DNA from: Actinomycetota bacterium
GTDB taxonomy: Bacteria; Actinomycetota; Geothermincolia; Geothermincolales; RBG-13-55-18
Length of the DNA: 35,555 nt
Assembly (NCBI GenBank): GCA_013178005.1
Contig: JABLXL010000037.1
Location: forward strand, 1-35,555
Direction: 5' to 3'
Position numbers and translations under genes: made by a program
Notes under the pieces: generated by a model
The model's input: the letters and a program-made list of their open reading frames with translations, nothing else
Database searches by the model: none
Told to the model about the DNA's origin: nothing
In this document: in pieces, positions 8,607-15,775 of the stretch
Layout: each line of letters starts with the position of its first letter
Position numbering within the stretch: position 1 is the first letter of the stretch

Positions 8607-9986
8607 TCACCTCGCCCGGCGCAGGCTGAAATCGCGCAGCGCCGCGGCGGCGTCCACCGCTTCCTCGGCGTCGTCGAAGATGGGGAGGCTCACCATGCGC
8701 CTGGCGCCGTGGCGCACCTCCGAGACGGCAAGGAGGCTGAACACCAGGGGCTTGTCATGTTTGCGGACCAGGGCCTCGAGGTCGGGAAGGATGTTTTTCT
8801 GTAGGCCGTGTATGCCCCCCGTGCTCACCTCGCCCGAGGCCATGCGCGAGATCAGTAGCATGATGACGCCGTCGATGAACTCCTGTTCCATCAAGCGGTC
8901 CACGATATACACCCTGGCCTCGGCGTCGTGAACGTCGCCGAGGTCGACGGGGTTGGAGATGTTTATGACCCCCGCCCTGAGGTGGTTTTTTATATCCTCC
9001 ACCAGGGATGCGGGCAGGGGCGGGAAGACGAAGCCGCGTCGCGCGCACTGGTCCGAGGCCAGCACCAGTATGCCCCCCGTGGGCGAGACCAGGGCGACGC
9101 GGTTGCCGCGCAGGGGCGGGAGGGAAAACACCTTGGCGTATCCCGCCAGCTCGGCCAGGCGCCCCACGCGCATGATCCCCGCCTGGCGCAGGGCCCCGTC
9201 CAGCACCGCGTCGTCGTTGGCCAGTGCGGCGGTATGCGACTGGGCGCTCTCCCGGGCCAGCGGCTCCACGTTCGCCTTGTAGAGCAGGATGGGCTTGTCG
9301 ATGCCGCGCGCCGCTTCCATGAGCGCCCTCCCCCGCTCCACGTCCTCCAGGTACATGCATATGACCCCGGTGGCGGGGTCGCGCCCCAGGTACTCCAGGT
9401 AGTCCACCTCGTCCAGGTCCGTCTTGTTGCCGATGCTGACGAACTTGGCGAACCCCGTGTTCTCATCTTTCAGGCGGGCGAGGAAATCCAGGCCTATGCC
9501 TCCGCTCTGGGCCACGATGCTCACGGCGCCGCGCGGAAGGTCGGGAGGGATGGGGACGAAGGGGAGGCAGAGCCCGGTATGCGCGTTGATCACCGTGAGG
9601 CAGTTGGGGCCCACGAAACGGATGCCGTGCCTGCGCGCCGCCGCCACCAGCGCGTCCCGCAGTTCGCGGCCTCCGGAGTCGAACTCCTCGAAGCCGCCCG
9701 AGGGTATGGCCAGGCGGGCGATGCCCTTGCGGCCGCACTCGTCCACTATGCCGGGGACCGCCGGCGCGGGCACGATGATCACCCCCAGGTCCACCGGCCC
9801 CGGGAGGTCCGATACGGAAGTGTAGAGGCGGTGGCCGAAGGCCTCGCCTCCCTTGGGGTTGACGCAGTATACGCGTCCTTCGTACCCCCACGCCATGAGG
9901 TTCTTGAGGATATAGCCCCCGAGGTTGCCGGGGCGTTCGGAAACTCCGACGATGGCTACGCTTTCCGCCTCGAATATCCTTTCCAT
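8607..9986 (-). CDS. NDP-forming acyl-CoA synthetase, alpha-type subunit
   Basis: The 459-residue protein has a Rossmann CoA-binding domain (SVAIVGVSERPGNLGGYILKN) followed by two succinyl-CoA-ligase-like flavodoxin domains (VSIVAQSGGIGLDF and ALVSPTGGILVLAS). The phosphohistidine region reads SAQSHTAALAND, against the usual SHTGALAG, so the His is kept but the flanking Gly is Ala. The ATP-grasp beta domain is not fused and no beta subunit gene lies alongside, so the partner must be elsewhere. Such enzymes interconvert acyl-CoA + NDP + Pi with acid + NTP. I chose the ATG at 9986 over one at 10019 because a promoter -10 lies between them. Confidence 0.85.
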   Translation of the reverse strand: MERIFEAESVAIVGVSERPGNLGGYILKNLMAWGYEGRVYCVNPKGGEAFGHRLYTSVSDLPGPVDLGVIIVPAPAVPGIVDECGRKGIARLAIPSGGFEEFDSGGRELRDALVAAARRHGIRFVGPNCLTVINAHTGLCLPFVPIPPDLPRGAVSIVAQSGGIGLDFLARLKDENTGFAKFVSIGNKTDLDEVDYLEYLGRDPATGVICMYLEDVERGRALMEAARGIDKPILLYKANVEPLARESAQSHTAALANDDAVLDGALRQAGIMRVGRLAELAGYAKVFSLPPLRGNRVALVSPTGGILVLASDQCARRGFVFPPLPASLVEDIKNHLRAGVINISNPVDLGDVHDAEARVYIVDRLMEQEFIDGVIMLLISRMASGEVSTGGIHGLQKNILPDLEALVRKHDKPLVFSLLAVSEVRHGARRMVSLPIFDDAEEAVDAAAALRDFSLRRAR

Positions 9987-9995
9987 GGCGGGATA

Positions 9996-10004
9996 ATTAT
10001 AGCA
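9996..10004 (-). promoter_or_regulatory. Extended -10 promoter, probable leaderless start
   Basis: On the minus strand TGC-TATAAT (extended -10, TG at 10003-10004, hexamer 9996-10001) lies 9 nt upstream of the ATG at 9986. Transcription would start about 3-4 nt before the ATG, leaving no room for a ribosome binding site, and none is visible. A leaderless mRNA is inferred. Confidence 0.6.
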
Positions 10005-10084
10005 CCGGCGAGACGGCATACGCGGGCGCTTCCGTATGCCCCAGTCTATTAAACGCGATTATTGGTATTTAGATAACGCAACCA

Positions 10085-10135
10085 AACAGGAGGGCCCATT
10101 GCGATAGCGTCGCATCGTTATCGCAGCAACCTGTT
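10085..10135. repeat. Imperfect inverted repeat in the intergenic region
   Basis: Outer arms AACAGG and CCTGTT enclose inner arms GCGATAGCG and CGTTATCGC (8 of 9 complementary). It lies between the acyl-CoA synthetase promoter and tRNA-Lys. It could be an operator or a small hairpin RNA element; nothing else in 10020-10280 is recognisable. Confidence 0.35.
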
Positions 10136-10284
10136 AAAGGACGGGGACGGGCGCCGTTCCCGTAAAAGTCACCCGCGGCGATCAGGCTTCCCGCCGACCT
10201 CACGGCCATGCTTCCGCGGCCACATAAATCGTGGCGAGCTGAACCGATCCCGTAAATCGCCTTTCTCGCCCATCCCACCGGTTA

Positions 10285-10290
10285 TATAAT
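10285..10290 (+). promoter_or_regulatory. -10 box of tRNA-Lys
   Basis: TATAAT ends 7 nt before the mature 5' end of tRNA-Lys. The matching -35 region (about 10262) has only a weak TTTCTC. Confidence 0.6.
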
Positions 10291-10296
10291 GTCTCT

Positions 10297-10372
10297 GGGC
10301 CGTTAGCTCAGTCGGTAGAGCACCGGACTTTTAATCCGGGTGTCCTGGGTTCGATTCCCAGACGGCTCACCA
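10297..10372 (+). tRNA. tRNA-Lys (TTT)
   Basis: A 76-nt cloverleaf with GGGCCGT/ACGGCTC acceptor stem (one G-U), anticodon loop CTTTTAA (anticodon TTT), GGTTCGATTCC T-arm and an encoded CCA. Its 3' flank closely matches that of tRNA-Phe. Confidence 0.97.
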
Positions 10373-10388
10373 GCAAAAGACCAGGTCA

Positions 10389-10417
10389 AGGCCCCTTTCC
10401 CGAGGGGCCTCCCTCTT
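10389..10417 (+). terminator. Hairpin downstream of tRNA-Lys
   Basis: AGGCCCCT and AGGGGCCT form an 8-bp stem followed by CCCTCTTT. It is homologous to the hairpin after tRNA-Phe, in the same position relative to the tRNA. Confidence 0.65.
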
Positions 10418-10521
10418 TGCCCTGATTTTCGCGACGAGAATACGCCGCAAACATTCCGTCTAGAACCGATTGGTGGGCATCCCGGTCGTGCAGCAGATGG
10501 CCTTAGGAATCCGTGGTGTAT

Positions 10522-10592
10522 GGGTTCAGGTCCCGAATATCGAGTATTATTCCATATATGGGTTGGTTTCCCGATATTCGAGGTCTGAACCC
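10522..10592. repeat. Palindromic REP/MITE-like element, copy 1
   Basis: 21-nt arms GGGTTCAGGTCCCGAATATCG and a complementary right arm (3 mismatches) enclose a 29-nt loop beginning AGTATTATT and ending GGTTGGTTTCC. Arms and loop are both related to the copy at 11273-11339, so this is a dispersed element and not a simple terminator. It ends 5 nt before the Shine-Dalgarno of the next gene. Confidence 0.75.
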
Positions 10593-10607
10593 TATCCAGG
10601 AGGAAGC

Positions 10608-10832
10608 GTGGAGTGCCGTAAGTGCGGTGCTTGCTGCATAGCCCTTTCCATCTCTTCCCTTGACAAACCGGCGGGGCGGAGGTGTAAACATCTCACGGAG
10701 GAAAACCTTTGCGCCCTGTGGGGAAAGCCTGAGAGACCCGAGGTATGTTCCGCATACCGCCCGGACCCCCTTTTCTGCGGGAGCAGCTTCGAGGAGGCGC
10801 TGGAACTGATGAGGGCGGTGGAGGAAGAATAA
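10608..10832 (+). CDS. Small YkgJ-like cysteine-cluster protein
   Basis: The 74-residue protein starts at GTG 10608, chosen because CAGGAGGAAGC lies just upstream and the family motif starts at residue 3. Longer in-frame starts would run through the palindromic repeat. The motif CRKCGACC and later Cys residues (RRCKHL, LCALWG, VCSAY, LFC) match the YkgJ/UPF0153 family, thought to bind a metal or iron-sulfur cluster. The family is often over 100 residues, so this is a short member. No function is established. It may be transcribed with the TIGR04076 gene 125 bp downstream. Confidence 0.75.
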   Translation: MECRKCGACCIALSISSLDKPAGRRCKHLTEENLCALWGKPERPEVCSAYRPDPLFCGSSFEEALELMRAVEEE

Positions 10833-10957
10833 GGAGCGGCGCAGAGAGGGGACGGCGATGGGCGCGGAGTTTGCAGCGGACCGCGGACCGGCCTTTGTCG
10901 CCCCTGTAAGATAATCTATGGACATGGGCATCGGCGGGATACGGAAGGAGGAACGAG

Positions 10958-11239
10958 ATGGCGGAACCGGAACCTCTCGGCTACCGTGTGGTCGGGACCA
11001 TTAAGAGCGTGAAGGGGGAGTGCGGAGCAGGGCACAAGGAAGGGGACCAGCTGGAGATCAGCGGTTACAGCTCGGGGGGGCTGTGTGGCTTCTTCTACCA
11101 CGACATCTTCCCATACATCGTCATGCTCCAGTTCGGCGGCGGCTTTCCCGAGGAATGGGGCGACCCGGAGGTGGTGGAGCTGGGCTGCGTGGACAAGACG
11201 AACATGGTGACCATCGAGCTCAGGCGCATAAGAGAATGA
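10958..11239 (+). CDS. TIGR04076 family protein
   Basis: The 93-residue protein has a clear GGAAGGAGG ribosome site before the ATG. It matches the small TIGR04076 family in layout: a beta strand YRVVGTIKSVKG, then CGAGHKEGDQLEI, a central GLCGFFYHDIFPYIVMLQFGG, a Cys in VELGCVDKTNMV and a final beta strand TIELRRI. The conserved Cys residues hint at metal or redox chemistry, but the family has no assigned function. The gene is bracketed by the two palindromic elements. Confidence 0.75.
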   Translation: MAEPEPLGYRVVGTIKSVKGECGAGHKEGDQLEISGYSSGGLCGFFYHDIFPYIVMLQFGGGFPEEWGDPEVVELGCVDKTNMVTIELRRIRE

Positions 11240-11272
11240 GCAATCTTTGCTGCCAAAGATGAGTTGTTGCAA

Positions 11273-11339
11273 GGGGTGAGGTCGTGAATATAGAGTATTA
11301 TTCTGCCGGTTGGTTTCTCTATATTCGAGACTTGACCCC
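11273..11339. repeat. Palindromic REP/MITE-like element, copy 2
   Basis: Left arm GGGGTGAGGTCGTGAATATAGAG and a complementary right arm ending CTTGACCCC enclose a loop with AGTATTATTCTGCCGGTTGG. It shares GAATAT, AGTATTATT and GGTTGGTTTC with copy 1. The pairing inside each arm is kept where the two copies differ (ATATCG/CGATAT against ATATAG/CTATAT), which is compensatory change. Confidence 0.75.
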
Positions 11340-11480
11340 TATCTCATCCCTATCTCATTGAATTGCCTGCCATTTTATGGTTGTAAGTTTAAATATAAAG
11401 GAGTGACCCTTTTGCTTTCGGTATAAATAGCAAGCCCCGTTTTTTCGATAATCAACAACGCAGCCGGCGATTAGCGCAAG

Positions 11481-12347
11481 GTGGTGATGCTAGTGGCGGG
11501 AACGTTCGAGCGGAGCATGCAGATATTCAGGGAGAGCTGGGGGGTGCTCAAGCAGGACAAGGAAATGGTGCTCTTTCCCATCATTTCCTCGCTGGTCATC
11601 CTGGTTCTCACGGCGTCTTTCTTCGTGCCCGCGGTACTGCTGTCCGGGTTGCGGAACGGCGACTTCGACAGCGCCAATCCCCTATATTACGTGCTTTTCT
11701 TCCTCTTCTACCTCGTGGGGTACTTCGTGGTCATCTTTTTCAACACGGGCCTTATCGCCTGTGCCCACATCCGCCTCAACGGCGGCGATCCCAAGTTCAG
11801 CGACGGCATGCGCTACGCCACCGGGAACCTGGGCAAGATAGCCGGATGGTCCCTCATCTCGGCCACCGTGGGCATGATCTTGCAGGCCATCCGCGAACGC
11901 GGCGGCATCATCGGGAGGATCGCCGCCGGCATCTTCGGCCTGGCCTGGAACCTGCTAACCTTCTTCGTTATCCCCATTATGATCTTCGAGGGCCTGGGGG
12001 TGATAGACTCCATCAAGGGTTCGGCGGCCCTGTTCAAGAAGACCTGGGGAGAGAACGTGGTCCTGAGGTTCTCCCTGGGCCTGGTCATGTTCCTGCTGGG
12101 GCTGGCGGGCATAGTCCCCATCCTGCTTGCGGCATTGACGAAATCCGCCGCGGTTATCATCGTCGTGGCCGCGGCGGTGGTGCTGTACTGGTTCACCCTG
12201 GGCATCCTCGGCGCCAGCCTGACCGGGATCTTCGCCGCCGCCCTCTACAACTACGCCCGCACCGGCACCGTGCCCCAGGGCTTCAGCCCCGGGGTCATCG
12301 CGGGCGCCTTCGAGCCCAAGGCCGCAAGGGGCCTCTTTTCACGTTGA
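11481..12347 (+). CDS. DUF6159-like integral membrane protein
   Basis: The protein of about 288 residues opens with a short amphipathic segment (FERSMQIFRESWGVLKQDKEM), then about six membrane segments near residues 30-50, 68-95, 118-138, 145-172, 195-220 and 222-256. The N-terminal pattern of a -SW-vLk-DKE- segment followed by hydrophobic helices is that of DUF6159 proteins; the function is unknown. The start is ambiguous (GTG 11481, GTG 11484 or ATG 11487) with only a weak AAGG upstream. It stands alone, with no close operon partner. Confidence 0.7.
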   Translation: MVMLVAGTFERSMQIFRESWGVLKQDKEMVLFPIISSLVILVLTASFFVPAVLLSGLRNGDFDSANPLYYVLFFLFYLVGYFVVIFFNTGLIACAHIRLNGGDPKFSDGMRYATGNLGKIAGWSLISATVGMILQAIRERGGIIGRIAAGIFGLAWNLLTFFVIPIMIFEGLGVIDSIKGSAALFKKTWGENVVLRFSLGLVMFLLGLAGIVPILLAALTKSAAVIIVVAAAVVLYWFTLGILGASLTGIFAAALYNYARTGTVPQGFSPGVIAGAFEPKAARGLFSR

Positions 12348-12530
12348 ATCGCGCGGCCGAGGGAGCGCTCCAGGGGCGCCCAATCACGCGCGAAACATAT
12401 GGAATGCGGGACGACGTTTTAGGGTAGATCTCAATCCATCGAAGGGAGGTTGCCGGGCATCGATTCGCATGAACGAGCTTCCGGCTTACGGGTAAGGCCC
12501 ATGGGCCTATCGTTGGAAGGAGGAAACGAC

Positions 12531-12899
12531 ATGTCCAGAGTCAAGGGAAGGACGATCAGGGATTTCCAGGCGGGTGCCGACCTCTGGCTGATCCTGGACG
12601 ATTGGGCGCAGCGTAACGGGTACAACCTGATAGCCCAGGACCAGTATTCCAGGCTCTACCAAAGAGGCATCGGTTTCTTAACGGCCCCGCAAAGGCTGCA
12701 AATGACTTTCACGGGAACCGGTTACCGTCTAGAGGCCTACGTGTGGACTCCGCTTATCAACCGCATACTTACCCTGATGCTCATGCCGGAGGAGATGAGG
12801 CTCGAATCGGGCGGTTTCCTGGGCGCCATTCCCCGCGGCAAGGCGCGCAAGCAGGTGAACCTGTTGCTACAATCCCTGGGGCAACCGCCCATCCCCTAG
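12531..12899 (+). CDS. Hypothetical protein, 122 residues
   Basis: GGAAGGAGGAAACGAC precedes the ATG. The protein has no membrane span or signal. It looks like a small alpha/beta fold: helix DLWLILDDWAQRNGYNLIAQ, strands RLYQRGIGFLT and QRLQMTFTGTGYRLEAYVW, then a Met-rich segment and a basic C-terminal helix (GKARKQVNLLLQSLG). I do not recognise a family with certainty. The predicted topology and 'WxxxNGY..I' start resemble small proteins often found beside membrane proteins, but no function can be given. Confidence 0.75.
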   Translation: MSRVKGRTIRDFQAGADLWLILDDWAQRNGYNLIAQDQYSRLYQRGIGFLTAPQRLQMTFTGTGYRLEAYVWTPLINRILTLMLMPEEMRLESGGFLGAIPRGKARKQVNLLLQSLGQPPIP

Positions 12900-13540
12900 C
12901 CCTTCCTTCTGAGCGCTGTGGCGCTCAAGGGCTTAATAAATATCGAGGTTATGCAGGGATTCCCTGGAAACCCTGCATCGTCTTATCCTTGTCTCAGGTT
13001 GGTCGAGCATGCGTGATTCGGGTTCCTCAGGCGCGGATGTCCGAGCCCCAAGGTCCAGGGAGAACCACGGCGGCAGCAACGGTATCGGGGCTCAACGGAC
13101 ACCTTAAACCCTCGCCAACAGGGAACATCCTCTCCATCATGTGCTTCCTTTATCCGGAAAGGGAGCTTGATGGACTTCTTTCAGCTCGCTCCAGGGAGGA
13201 CCTCCGGGAACCTCTTGCCTTGCCCTTCGCTCAGGTCCGACCTCCATCGCCAGGCGAGGCTTGACACTCAGGCATGGGGCGAGGGCCGTCCCAAAATACC
13301 TAAGGGAAGGCGGAAAAAGCCTTTTTCTCACAGAGCGGAACGCCGTCCCTATATGCCCGGGGGAAAGGCTGTTCCTATGGAGGTGGCATATGCTGGCACC
13401 CTGTATTATCATCCAGGTTATACCGTAACACGGTTTTCAGCTACGCTCGCACCCCTGCTTCACGACAGCGACGCCACACTATCGATTACGGGTATTCGTC
13501 ACTCCGCTATGAGGCGGAGCCATCGGAAGGGAGGGGATCG
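12900..13540. other. Gene-free region of about 640 bp
   Basis: No frame here shows the high third-position GC of its neighbours, and no ribosome site fits an ORF. A short inverted repeat (AGCGCTGTGGCGCT, about 12913) follows the preceding stop. The rest may be a decayed gene or a long leader of the acyl-CoA ligase gene. I recognise nothing specific. Confidence 0.45.
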
Positions 13541-15406
13541 ATGGGAGTCATGGCCGAGAAGAGCCTGTCGGGATTGTTGAAATCGCTGCCGACTTCCCTG
13601 CGCATGGAGGAGGCCAAGGGCTTGGGGCGCACCTTTAAATATCAGTGGGGAGGTGGACGCAATACCTGGGCGATCGTTTGGAAGATATTCTCCGGCGGGC
13701 AGGGACTGCTGAAGAACCTTCGCGACCTGGGAAAGGTGAAGGTGGGAAAGATCGTGCCCAACTGGTCCCTGGCCATGTGGGAAGTGTTCGGGGACCGCGA
13801 GGCCGCGGTCGACGGCGAGAGGCGTTATACCTACCGGGAGCTGAAGGACCGCGTGCTCAGGCTGGGCAACGCCCTGCAGGACTTGGGCGTACGGCCCAAG
13901 GACCGTGTCGCGGTGATGATCCACAACGGCGCCCCCTTCCTGGAGATACTCAACGCCACTAGTCTAATAGGTACCCCCATGCCCTTCGTGAACTGGCACC
14001 TCAAGGGCGAGGAGCTGCTCAAGACCATCAACCTCAGGAGTCCCAGGGTCTTCATCTTCGACGCCGATTTCCTGGAGGACGTGCAGAGCATCCGGGATGG
14101 ACTTGAGGGGACGGAACACTTGGTGATCATAGGAAGCGAGGGCTCGCCACCGGAGGGTATGCTCTCCTACGAGGACCTTATCGCGAGCCACCCCTCCACG
14201 CGGCCGGAGGTAAACTTCCTGGCCTCCCTCAATCCTTACACCGGAGGCACCACCGGCATCCCCAAGAGCTCCAACCTCTACGACAGCTTGAGCTACGCCC
14301 TCTCGGACCTTGCGGAGGCGCCGCGCGAGACCTTCGAGAACTTCCTCCCCTACTCCTTCCGGGCCTTCAGCTATTTCTACTGGTTCGGAGGGGACCGCAT
14401 CCGCGACCCGATCAGTGAAAACATAAGAACCCTCATCGTCACACCCGTCTACCACGCGGGCACCGCCGCCGGGTGGGCGCCCTGCTTCATGCTGGGGGCC
14501 ACGGGGGTGTTCATGCGCCGCTTCGATGCCGAGGAATGGCTGCGCCTGATAGAGAAGGAGCGCATCAACTGGGCCTTCGTCGCGCCCACCATATTACAAA
14601 GGGTCCTCGCCCTGCCAGACGGGGTGAAGCGCAAGTACGACCTCTCGTACATGCGCTCTCTCATCTGCGCAGCCGCTCCCTGCCCTCCCCAGGTCAAGCG
14701 CGACATCAACGCCCTTTTCCAGGAACAGGGAGCGCCGGGGCCCGTGTTCAGCGAGTACTACGGGAGCTCGGAGACCGCCATCATAACCATCCTCGTGCCC
14801 GAGGACTACACGGAGAAGCCCCAGCGCATCAACAGCGTGGGCAAGGCGCGCTGCGGGGACCTGGGAATATACATCGAGGAGGAGGGCCGTTGGGCGCGCC
14901 CCCACGAGATAGGAAAGGTCATGGGACGCACCGCCTCCACCCTCTCCCTGCGCTACCCGGGTTCCGAGGACCGGCTGCACGAGTCCTTGCGTATCATCGA
15001 CGGTCGCGAATGGTACGACGACGGCCTCCTGGGCTACCTGGACGAGGACGGCTTTCTCTACCTAACGGGCAGGCTCAAGGAGATGATCATCACCGGAGGG
15101 GTGAACATCTACCCCCTGGAAATAGAGGGGGTGCTGTTGCGCCACCCCGCCGTCTTCGACGCAGCGGTGGTGAGCATGCCCCATCCCGACCTGGGCGAGG
15201 TCCCCGTGGCCTGCGTGCAGCTGCACCGGGGAGCCGAGGTGAGCGAGGAGGAGATACTGTCCTTCTGTCGCGAACAGGGGCTTCACGGATACCTCCTGCC
15301 GGCGAAGGTGGAGATACTGGAGGAGCTGCCGCGCCACATAGACGGGAAGATCATCAAGCGGGAGCTGGAGAAACGCTACTGGAAGGACGTGGAAAGGAAG
15401 GGTTGA
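13541..15406 (+). CDS. AMP-dependent acyl-CoA synthetase/ligase
   Basis: The 621-residue ANL-superfamily enzyme activates a carboxylic acid to acyl-CoA through an acyl-AMP. The phosphate-binding loop is YTGGTTGIPK at about residue 233 (usually TSGTTG). YYGSSET marks the adenine-binding A5 motif, GYLDEDGFLYLTGR the A7-A8 hinge, KEMIITGGVNIYPLEIE the A8 region, and the catalytic A10 lysine lies in IDGKIIKREL near the C-terminus. An N-terminal extension of about 80 residues precedes the usual TYREL start of the core. The acyl specificity is not readable, though a thiolase 370 bp downstream suggests fatty or branched acyl-CoA metabolism. GGGAGGGGATCG precedes the ATG. Its last ~90 bp are duplicated downstream. 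Confidence 0.9.
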   Translation: MGVMAEKSLSGLLKSLPTSLRMEEAKGLGRTFKYQWGGGRNTWAIVWKIFSGGQGLLKNLRDLGKVKVGKIVPNWSLAMWEVFGDREAAVDGERRYTYRELKDRVLRLGNALQDLGVRPKDRVAVMIHNGAPFLEILNATSLIGTPMPFVNWHLKGEELLKTINLRSPRVFIFDADFLEDVQSIRDGLEGTEHLVIIGSEGSPPEGMLSYEDLIASHPSTRPEVNFLASLNPYTGGTTGIPKSSNLYDSLSYALSDLAEAPRETFENFLPYSFRAFSYFYWFGGDRIRDPISENIRTLIVTPVYHAGTAAGWAPCFMLGATGVFMRRFDAEEWLRLIEKERINWAFVAPTILQRVLALPDGVKRKYDLSYMRSLICAAAPCPPQVKRDINALFQEQGAPGPVFSEYYGSSETAIITILVPEDYTEKPQRINSVGKARCGDLGIYIEEEGRWARPHEIGKVMGRTASTLSLRYPGSEDRLHESLRIIDGREWYDDGLLGYLDEDGFLYLTGRLKEMIITGGVNIYPLEIEGVLLRHPAVFDAAVVSMPHPDLGEVPVACVQLHRGAEVSEEEILSFCREQGLHGYLLPAKVEILEELPRHIDGKIIKRELEKRYWKDVERKG

Positions 15407-15550
15407 GGCTGCGGGGGAGCGGCGAGGTTCATAACACTGGAGGAGCTGCCGCGCCACATAGACGGGAAGATCATCGTGCGGGAGCTGGAGAAACGCTACT
15501 GGAAGGACGTGGAAAGGAAGGGTTGAGGCTGCGGGGGAGCGGCGAGGCTC
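15316..15550. repeat. Tandem duplication of the acyl-CoA ligase 3' end
   Basis: Copy 1 is 15316-15430 and covers the last 91 bp of the ligase gene plus 24 bp after the stop. Copy 2 is 15436-15550, offset by exactly 120 bp. Only three differences are visible: AA to GT (Lys to Val in the A10 tail, leaving the GK lysine intact) and one T to C. Copy 2 has no start codon and should be untranslated. Confidence 0.95.
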
Positions 15551-15775
15551 CAAGCGCGGAGTCGCGGGAGCTGGGATTCTATAGGGCGGGTGTCCAACCC
15601 GCGGCACGGAGGCACGGGTAACGCAGTCGGTAAACGAGGAAAGCAGCAATCCTCGGCTGGATGCCGTACCTGCCCTGCCTGGCGACGGATATCTCGATTT
15701 GGACCCCTCCTTCACCACGCGGCAGGTAACGGAAGTTGTAGGTAGAGTGAATAGGGCACCGGAAAAGGAGGTTCC
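15551..15775. other. Intergenic region before the thiolase
   Basis: Beyond the duplicated ligase tail this stretch holds no coding frame. It ends in AAAAGGAGG, the ribosome site of the thiolase. No strong promoter or terminator hairpin was seen. Confidence 0.4.

Noticed and set aside
13167-13580. Open frame of 137 codons before the acyl-CoA ligase
   Set aside because: Its codon use does not match the local genes, it overlaps the true ligase start, and it shows no domain.
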